The notes under the pieces are model-generated. The model was not told where the DNA came from. It saw only the letters and a program-made list of their open reading frames with translations, and did not search any database. A stretch of 5,263 bases of DNA, from positions 1-5,263 of the forward strand of contig JANQGL010000111.1 in NCBI GenBank assembly GCA_028277325.1. Reading direction: 5' to 3'. A program made the position numbers and the translations under genes. This document shows positions 1 through 5,263 of the stretch, piece after piece (position 1 is the stretch's first letter; each line of letters opens with the position of its first letter). The DNA is from Magnetospira sp. (lineage in GTDB: Bacteria; Pseudomonadota; Alphaproteobacteria; Rhodospirillales; Magnetospiraceae).

Positions 1-123
1 GCGACCGTGGCCTGCTCGGCGGCCCTGTGGCGCGGCGGCCGGGTGCTGGCAAGGCGCGACGCCCGGATGACGCGCGGCCAGGCCGAGGCCCTGCTGCCGA
101 TGATCGGCGGGGTGATGGCGGCA
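1..123 (+). pseudogene. tsaB: Fold-back copy of a tsaB fragment (residues 13-53), probably artefactual
   Basis: In frame 1 on the plus strand this stretch reads as an internal TsaB segment: T-V-A-C-S-A-A-L-W, then G-G-R-V-L-A, then R-G-Q-A-E-A-L-L-P-M-I. Residues 13-43 duplicate exactly what the opposite strand encodes at 121-214. Residues 44-53 (spacer 95-120 plus GCA) are found only here and are the natural continuation of the gene. There is no start codon for a real N-terminus and the frame runs into antisense tsaB sequence after about base 123. It is therefore a misplaced piece of the neighbouring tsaB, not a second gene. By chance the frame stays open and in phase with ddpX, so a gene caller could start at the GTG at base 7 and report a false 293-residue TsaB-DdpX fusion. 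Confidence 0.85.
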
Positions 124-214
124 GGGCCTCGGCCTGGCCGCGCGTCATCCGGGCGTCGCGCCTTGCCAGCACCCGGCCGCCGCGCCACAGGGCCGCCGAG
201 CAGGCCACGGTCGC
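1..214. repeat. Perfect 94-bp inverted repeat (fold-back) at the left edge
   Basis: Bases 1-94 are the exact reverse complement of bases 121-214, with a 26-bp spacer at 95-120; the next inward pair (95 with 120) already mismatches. The outer arm starts at window base 1, so the repeat may continue outside. Both arms encode the same tsaB segment on opposite strands. The spacer continues the tsaB reading frame only on the plus strand, where it adds L-P-M-I-G-G-V-M-A-A in the way TsaB proteins normally continue; leftward reading past 121 gives nonsense. At the switch point the sequence CTGC (91-94) recurs as GCAG (121-124), a microhomology of about 4 bp. This pattern fits template switching during amplification or an assembly fold-back at a contig end. 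A genuine chromosomal palindrome is possible but less likely. Confidence 0.97.
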
Positions 215-250
215 GGTGTCGAAGGCAAGGATCGTCGGTTCGCTTTTCAT
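121..250 (-). CDS. tsaB: TsaB, tRNA t6A37 threonylcarbamoyl synthesis subunit (N-terminal fragment)
   Basis: TsaB is the non-catalytic ASKHA-fold partner of TsaD. With TsaE these proteins transfer the threonylcarbamoyl group made by TsaC to A37 of ANN-decoding tRNAs in the cytoplasm. The visible N-terminus begins M-K-S-E-P-T-I-L-A-F-D-T-A-T-V-A-C-S, the first beta strand of the family with its conserved D-T (residues 11-12), followed by a G-G-R-V-L turn and the R-G-Q-A-E-A-L motif near residues 37-43. The ATG at 250-248 is fixed by an in-frame TAG four codons upstream; no clear Shine-Dalgarno is present, so initiation may be weak or near leaderless. Only about 43 codons are intact because the reading is broken by the fold-back at 121; the family is usually around 220 residues. 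The plus-strand spacer supplies ten further residues. The gene is divergent from ddpX across 50 bp. Confidence 0.82.
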
Positions 251-266
251 GGCGACGCCCTATACT
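239..266 (+). promoter_or_regulatory. Possible sigma70-type promoter for ddpX
   Basis: TATACT at 261-266 differs from the TATAAT consensus at one base. A poor -35 candidate, TTCGCT, lies at 239-244 with a 16-bp spacer. The predicted start would fall near 273, about 28 bases before the ddpX ATG. The element sits in the 50-bp gap between divergent tsaB and ddpX and overlaps the first tsaB codons. The -35 is weak, so this rests mainly on the -10. Confidence 0.35.
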
Positions 267-300
267 GCGGACATGCCCGCCGCCACAACAGGGTCGTTGC

Positions 301-888
301 ATGCCGCTGATCGAAATCACCTCCCGCGGCCATGGGGTCGTCCTCGACCTCGCCTATGCGACGCCGGACAACTTCACCGGCCGGCCGGTCTACGGGCGCG
401 CCGCCTGCTACCTGCATCCGGAGGCCGAGGCCCTGCTCCGCCGGGCGGTCGACCTGGCGGACCGGCAGGGGCTCCGCCTCAAGATCTTCGACGCGTTCCG
501 GCCGGCCGAGGCGCAATGGGTCCTGTGGACGCACACCCCGGACCCCGGGTTCCTGGCCGACCCGCGGCGCGGCTCGCCGCATTCGCGCGGCGCCGCGCTG
601 GACCTGACCCTGATCGACGGAACGGGCACCGAACTGGACATGGGCACCGGGTTCGACGCCTTCACCCGGCGTTCGCACCACGGGACCGACGGCCTGACGG
701 CCGAGGTCGAGCGCAACCGCCTGCTGCTGATCGGCCTGATGACCACCGCCGGCTGGGACTTCTACCGGAACGAATGGTGGCATTACCAGCTGTTCGACGC
801 CCGACGCCTGCCCCTGATCTCCGATTCCGCCCTGCCGGAGCCGATGATGCCGGTGGCGGCCGCCCCGGCGCGGGCCGCCGCGTCGTAG
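301..888 (+). CDS. ddpX: D-alanyl-D-alanine dipeptidase, VanX/DdpX family (peptidase M15D)
   Basis: This zinc enzyme hydrolyses the free dipeptide D-Ala-D-Ala to D-alanine. The 195-residue product matches the usual length of about 190-200. Zinc ligands by family alignment are His94 and Asp101 in S-P-H-S-R-G-A-A-L-D and His161 in E-W-W-H; Glu158 is the catalytic base. Arg67 in F-D-A-F-R-P matches the transition-state arginine of VanX, and D-M-G-T-G-F-D (113-119) is another family signature. There is no signal peptide, so it is probably cytoplasmic. The ATG at 301 is preceded by a modest AGGG at 290-293. The last 15 residues are Ala/Pro-rich and not part of the fold. No vanH, vanA or two-component genes are adjacent, so the role is more likely cell-wall D-Ala-D-Ala salvage, as proposed for E. 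coli DdpX, than glycopeptide resistance. Its 3' end overlaps a possible opposite-strand ORF. Confidence 0.93.
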   Translation: MPLIEITSRGHGVVLDLAYATPDNFTGRPVYGRAACYLHPEAEALLRRAVDLADRQGLRLKIFDAFRPAEAQWVLWTHTPDPGFLADPRRGSPHSRGAALDLTLIDGTGTELDMGTGFDAFTRRSHHGTDGLTAEVERNRLLLIGLMTTAGWDFYRNEWWHYQLFDARRLPLISDSALPEPMMPVAAAPARAAAS

Positions 889-989
889 GTGTTGGCGATC
901 CGGGCACCATCGTCGTCCAGCGCCGATGCCGTCCCGGTGACCGCCTCGATGCGCTGGTGGTCCTCCGACATAAGCCTGTCTTTGGGCAT
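783..989 (-). CDS. Possible small protein of 68 residues, unknown function
   Basis: I do not recognise this product. It starts M-P-K-D-R-L-M-S-E-D-H-Q-R-I-E-A-V and continues with an Ala-rich stretch and an Arg-rich tail ending in N-S-W. It has no membrane segment and no cysteines. Support comes from a strong Shine-Dalgarno, GAGGAGG, whose GGAGG core (complement of 999-1003) is 9 bases from the ATG, and from GC-rich third positions in the part outside ddpX (about 29 of 34 codons end in G or C). A second ATG seven codons in is also possible. Against it, the last 106 bases lie antisense to the ddpX 3' end, where codon bias is uninformative. It lies 81 bases downstream of glnS on the same strand and could be cotranscribed with it. 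It may be a true small gene, a degraded remnant, or chance. Confidence 0.38.
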   Translation of the reverse strand: MPKDRLMSEDHQRIEAVTGTASALDDDGARIANTYDAAARAGAAATGIIGSGRAESEIRGRRRASNSW

Positions 990-1070
990 ATCCCCAAGCC
1001 TCCTCGCTCATGCCGCCTGTCCGGTTCAAACGGGGGCAACTCCAGGTCCAAGGCGCCGCGAAGCCCGGCC

Positions 1071-2759
<1,689 letters not shown>

Positions 2760-2766
2760 GGACGGT

Positions 2767-2772
2767 CCTCCT
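2767..2772 (-). promoter_or_regulatory. Shine-Dalgarno AGGAGG fixing the glnS TTG start
   Basis: Read on the minus strand, AGGAGG lies seven bases before the TTG at 2759-2757. The perfect match and ideal spacing support TTG initiation. The nearby ATG at 2749-2747 is out of frame. Confidence 0.8.
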
Positions 2773-2780
2773 GCCGGTGA

Positions 2781-2788
2781 GGGGGGGG
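2781..2788. repeat. G8 homopolymer in the glnS leader region
   Basis: Eight consecutive G on the plus strand, ending about 20 bases upstream of the glnS TTG start on the leader side of the Shine-Dalgarno. Length changes here would alter leader length, not coding sequence. It is also a place where read errors are likely. Confidence 0.9.
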
Positions 2789-2922
2789 CGGCCTGGGCTG
2801 TGTATCACCCCGTCGGCGGCGCCGTCCAGGGGGTGCGGATTCGGCATGGCGGCGGCGGCGTCCGCATGCTACGGGTGGCGGTGACGACGGCGCGCCGCCG
2901 ACAGGCAGGGAAGACCGCATCC

Positions 2923-4341
2923 ATGAACGACCCCGAACCGACGGCCGGCGCCGCCCCGGTCCAACGCCCCTCGCTGAAACGGCGTGCCGTCGGCGCCGGA
3001 ACGTTGGCCGGGACCCAACTGGTTTTCCAGAACGTGATCCGCCTGGGGACCAATCTGGTCATGACCCGATTGCTGGTGCCCGAGGCGTTCGGGGTCATGG
3101 CGATCGTCCAGGCGGTGCTGTTCGGTTTCGTGATGTTGTCCGACGTCGGCATCAACACCTCGGTGATCCGCAGCAAGCGCGGCGACGATCAGATATTCCT
3201 GAGGACCGCCTGGACACTACAGATTGCCCGCCAGGTCGTCCTGTTCCTGCTGTGTCTGGTTGCCGGCGCGGTGGTGTCGGCCCTGCAGGCGATGGAGGCG
3301 GTTCCGGCGGGATCGGTCTACAACCACCCCGACCTGCCGCCGGTGCTCGCGGCAAGCGGCGTGATCCTGCTGTTCGACGGTCTGCGCTCGATGGATGCCA
3401 TCCTGGTCCAGCGCACCCTTCGGATCGCCCGGTATACGGCGATCGAGGTCGCGACCCAGTTGGCGGCGATCCCGGTGATGATCCTGCTGGCCCGTTGGGA
3501 CGCCGGGGTCTGGGCCTTGCTGGCCGGCGGGATGCTGTCGTCCGCCCTCGTTGCCTTCGGCAGCCATTTCCTGGGGGCCGGGTTCCGACCCGGGCTGGCG
3601 CTCGAACGCGATGCCCTGCACGAACTGATTCATTTCGGGAAGTGGCTCCTGGTCGCCTCGGGCCTGACCTTCATCAGCCGGGTCGGCGACCGTTTCCTGC
3701 TCGGCGCCTTGATGTCCTCGGCCGAGCTGGGCGTCTACAGCATCGCGACGATGCTGGTTCAGGTGATCCGCCTCGCCGTCGAAAAGGTGGCGAACCTGCT
3801 TGGCGTATCGGTGCTCGGCGAGATCATGCGCGAGCGTCCGAACCAGTTCCAGGCCGTCTACTACAAGATCCGAACGGCATTCGACGGCCTGGTCTTCTTC
3901 CTGACCGGGGTTCTTCTCGTGGCCTCGGATACGCTGGTCGAGCTTCTGTACGACGCGCGCTACCACGCGGCCGGGTATTACCTGGCGCTGCTGTCGGTCG
4001 GCATCGCCGCCACCTATCAGAACACCAAGACCTCCGCCATGCTGGTGGACGGGTATTCGCGCGGACATGCAATCCAGATGGGGGTTCGGGTGGTGGCCCT
4101 CGCCGTCACGTTCCCGATCGGGTACACGTTGTTCGGCATGACGGGGGGGGTGGTCGCGATCGCCGTCCACTCCCTTTGGAGCGCGCCCCTGCTGTATCTG
4201 TATTTCCACCGGCGCGGCTGGCTGTCGTGGTGGCGGGAGATCCGCATGCTGTGGGCGCTGCCGGCCGGCATGGCCGGCGGCTACGTGCTGGAACTGGGGC
4301 TGCGCTGGGCGGACTCGGCGGTCCGCGCGTACCTGGCGTGA
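2923..4341 (+). CDS. Oligosaccharide flippase family protein (Wzx-like, MOP superfamily)
   Basis: Such proteins move lipid-linked oligosaccharide units across the inner membrane for O-antigen, capsule or exopolysaccharide assembly. The product has 472 residues, typical of the family, and is hydrophobic throughout with many likely membrane helices, for example near residues 54-72, 104-121, 141-152, 178-210, 321-336, 351-365, 386-404 and 441-458. The N-terminal part, G-T-L-A-G-T-Q-L-V-F-Q-N (26-37) then T-R-L-L-V-P-E-A-F-G (48-57) and L-S-D-V-G-I-N-T-S (72-80), is the characteristic first-repeat pattern of Polysacc_synt-type flippases. The ATG at 2923 is chosen because it follows AGGGAAG (2907-2913) at 9 bases; upstream in-frame starts add a basic, non-membrane extension. 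No glycosyltransferases or polymerase are visible nearby, so the substrate cannot be stated. Its codon use looks slightly less GC-biased than glnS, which could hint at transfer. Confidence 0.88.
   Translation: MNDPEPTAGAAPVQRPSLKRRAVGAGTLAGTQLVFQNVIRLGTNLVMTRLLVPEAFGVMAIVQAVLFGFVMLSDVGINTSVIRSKRGDDQIFLRTAWTLQIARQVVLFLLCLVAGAVVSALQAMEAVPAGSVYNHPDLPPVLAASGVILLFDGLRSMDAILVQRTLRIARYTAIEVATQLAAIPVMILLARWDAGVWALLAGGMLSSALVAFGSHFLGAGFRPGLALERDALHELIHFGKWLLVASGLTFISRVGDRFLLGALMSSAELGVYSIATMLVQVIRLAVEKVANLLGVSVLGEIMRERPNQFQAVYYKIRTAFDGLVFFLTGVLLVASDTLVELLYDARYHAAGYYLALLSVGIAATYQNTKTSAMLVDGYSRGHAIQMGVRVVALAVTFPIGYTLFGMTGGVVAIAVHSLWSAPLLYLYFHRRGWLSWWREIRMLWALPAGMAGGYVLELGLRWADSAVRAYLA
4143..4150. repeat. 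G8 homopolymer inside the flippase gene
   Basis: Eight consecutive G encode parts of Thr407-Gly408-Gly409-Val410. As sequenced the frame is intact to the normal stop. Loss or gain of one G would shift the frame and remove the last 60 or so residues, including the final helices. Such tracts can be phase-variable contingency sites or just sequencing-sensitive runs. Confidence 0.9.
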
Positions 4342-4344
4342 TCA
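4339..4344. other. Back-to-back stop codons of two convergent genes (TGATCA)
   Basis: The rightward flippase ends with TGA at 4339-4341 and the leftward SagB-like gene ends with TGA read from 4344-4342. Together they form the palindrome TGATCA with no base between the genes. No intrinsic terminator fits between them, so each transcript must end inside, or antisense to, the other gene, or end by Rho. Confidence 0.9.
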
Positions 4345-5263
4345 GTCGCCGGGATAGGGGGGCTCGTCGCGCAACCGCGGGTCCTCGACCCCGCCGCCGA
4401 CCGCGAAATGATAAAGGCTCTGCCAGGTGCCGGCGGCGCCGCGCGGGATGCCGAGCGCCGCGTGGACCGAGTCGTCCCGGAAGCACCCGATCCCGGTTCC
4501 CCGCAGACCGGCCGCCTCGGCCTCCAGGTAGAGCAGTTGACCGAGCAGGCCGGCTTCCCAATGCAGGCGGCGATAGGACCACGCCCCTTCCGACTCGAGA
4601 ACCGCCGCGTAGTCGGCGATCATGGCGACGCCGAGCGCGCCGTCGGCCGCCAGGGCCTGGCCGCAGGCCAGGCGGGCGGCCAGCGACCGGACATCGAGCG
4701 GCGCCCGCAGGCGGCGCAAGGCGGCGCCGAATCCCGGCACCGGCGCCCAATCGAATCCCTGCCCGGCGGTGGCCGCGCGCAACGCCTGAATCCGTCGCGG
4801 CTGTCGCACCAGGAGATAGAGTCCGGACGGCAAACCGTCGACCCGATGCACGAAAAGCACCGGATGAACCGCGGGCTCGAAGGGAAAGGAGTCCCACGGC
4901 GGCAGGGCCGGATGCGGCATCAAGCGATCGATCAACACCCGGAACGCATGGGCCGACAGGCTCCGCGCGCCGTCCATCCGCTGGGCGCTGCGTCGCCGCC
5001 GGATCAGGTCGGCCGCCCCGACGGGGCGGTCGGCGCTGCGCGGCGGCGGCGGATAGCCGCCCCAGCGGGCCGGGCGCGGGGAGCGCTTTTCGGTCGCCGC
5101 CGACACGGCGTCGACCTGCGGCCAGTCGACGCGCGCGGACGACAGCGCGTTGGCGTGCCCGGCCCAGTCGTCGTCGGCGTCGAGCAGCACGCGGAGCAGG
5201 CGGCCGACCGGGGCGTCGCGCGGATCGGCGCCGAGCGCCGCCAGCAGGACCGGGCGCTCCTCG
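4342..5263 (-). CDS. SagB/ThcOx-type nitroreductase-family flavoprotein (C-terminal part)
   Basis: The gene enters from the right edge without a start; 306 C-terminal residues are visible and the frame is open to base 5262. Residues 32-56 (W-A-G-H-A-N-A-L-S with V-D-W-P-Q-V-D-A-V) resemble the linker after a first nitroreductase-like domain. A second domain starts at L-I-R-R-R-R-S-A-Q-R-M-D-G (86-98), the usual FMN-contacting arginine/serine motif. It ends with Y-R-R-L-H-W-E-A-G-L-L-G-Q (230-242), G-T-G-I-G-C-F-R-D-D-S-V-H (256-268) and Q-S-L-Y-H-F-A-V-G-G-G-V-E-D-P-R-L (281-297). These are hallmarks of two-domain proteobacterial SagB-like oxidoreductases of about 500 residues. Family members bind FMN; SagB itself oxidises azolines to azoles in peptide natural products, but the substrate here is unknown. 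There is no leader peptide or YcaO gene in the visible part. The GTG at 5190 is internal, not the start. Confidence 0.85.
   Translation of the reverse strand, partial: EERPVLLAALGADPRDAPVGRLLRVLLDADDDWAGHANALSSARVDWPQVDAVSAATEKRSPRPARWGGYPPPPRSADRPVGAADLIRRRRSAQRMDGARSLSAHAFRVLIDRLMPHPALPPWDSFPFEPAVHPVLFVHRVDGLPSGLYLLVRQPRRIQALRAATAGQGFDWAPVPGFGAALRRLRAPLDVRSLAARLACGQALAADGALGVAMIADYAAVLESEGAWSYRRLHWEAGLLGQLLYLEAEAAGLRGTGIGCFRDDSVHAALGIPRGAAGTWQSLYHFAVGGGVEDPRLRDEPPYPGD

Larger units (their letters stand above)
2760..2922. other. Divergent intergenic region between glnS and the flippase gene
   Basis: This 163-bp gap must hold the promoters for leftward glnS and rightward flippase. I see only weak -10-like sequences around 2801-2808 (TGTATCAC, also GTGATACA on the other strand) with no convincing -35 on either strand. 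A run of eight G lies at 2781-2788, between the glnS Shine-Dalgarno and this site. The stretch 2821-2900 is GC-rich and repetitive in GGC. Open frames in it (a GTG at 2800 and an ATG at 2866, both in phase with the flippase) would add basic low-complexity residues and lack a good ribosome site. Confidence 0.5.

Noticed and set aside
1..214. Inverted repeat as an IS terminal repeat, integron site or large cruciform element
   Set aside because: Both arms are ordinary tsaB coding sequence, with no transposase, target duplication or recombinase motif; a fold-back chimera explains it better.
855..879. GC-rich hairpin (GGCGGCC with GGCCGCC, 11-base loop) at the end of ddpX as a terminator
   Set aside because: It lies inside the coding sequence and has no T-run on either strand; such pairings are common in GC-rich DNA.
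2800..2922. Upstream GTG/ATG starts extending the flippase by 19 or 41 residues
   Set aside because: The extension is basic and low-complexity, has no Shine-Dalgarno at either start, and family proteins begin near the ATG at 2923.
3217..4209. A minus-strand frame of 330 codons opposite the flippase
   Set aside because: It is very rich in Gln, Asp, His and Arg, which is the antisense of hydrophobic membrane codons; the plus-strand flippase explains the region.
4655..4673. Perfect 8-bp hairpin (GCCTGGCC with GGCCAGGC, 3-base loop)
   Set aside because: It lies within the SagB-like coding sequence, with no T-run and no sign of function beyond codon composition.

Overview
The window is high-GC DNA (about 70% by eye). 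Gene content and residue patterns suggest a proteobacterium, perhaps a Rhodospirillales-like alphaproteobacterium; that placement is an inference, not something the sequence proves. Codon third positions are strongly GC-biased, so long stop-free frames run antisense to the real genes and are not themselves genes.

Layout, left to right. Bases 1-250 hold the 5' end of a leftward tsaB gene (tRNA t6A37 synthesis). It is interrupted by a perfect fold-back: bases 1-94 are the exact reverse complement of 121-214 around a 26-bp spacer, and the outer arm begins at the first base of the window. This looks like a chimeric or snap-back contig end rather than biology. A short divergent gap with a -10-like TATACT leads into ddpX (301-888, rightward), a complete VanX/DdpX-type D-Ala-D-Ala dipeptidase. 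A possible 68-codon leftward ORF (783-989) with a strong Shine-Dalgarno overlaps the end of ddpX. Next is a complete leftward glnS (1071-2759), which starts at TTG behind a perfect AGGAGG. A 163-bp divergent gap follows, then a rightward 472-residue Wzx-like oligosaccharide flippase (2923-4341). The last gene is leftward: the C-terminal 306 residues of a SagB/ThcOx-type nitroreductase-family flavoprotein that runs off the right edge. Its stop codon abuts the flippase stop in the palindrome TGATCA.

The genes do not form one pathway. tsaB and glnS serve tRNA modification and charging, ddpX serves peptidoglycan-precursor turnover, the flippase serves export of a surface glycan, and the SagB-like protein is an oxidoreductase of unknown substrate. 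Neighbouring genes alternate in strand, so most are probably transcribed separately. I found no tRNA, rRNA, CRISPR array, insertion sequence or convincing intrinsic terminator. I see no clear new biological system; the strongest anomaly is the fold-back at the left edge.
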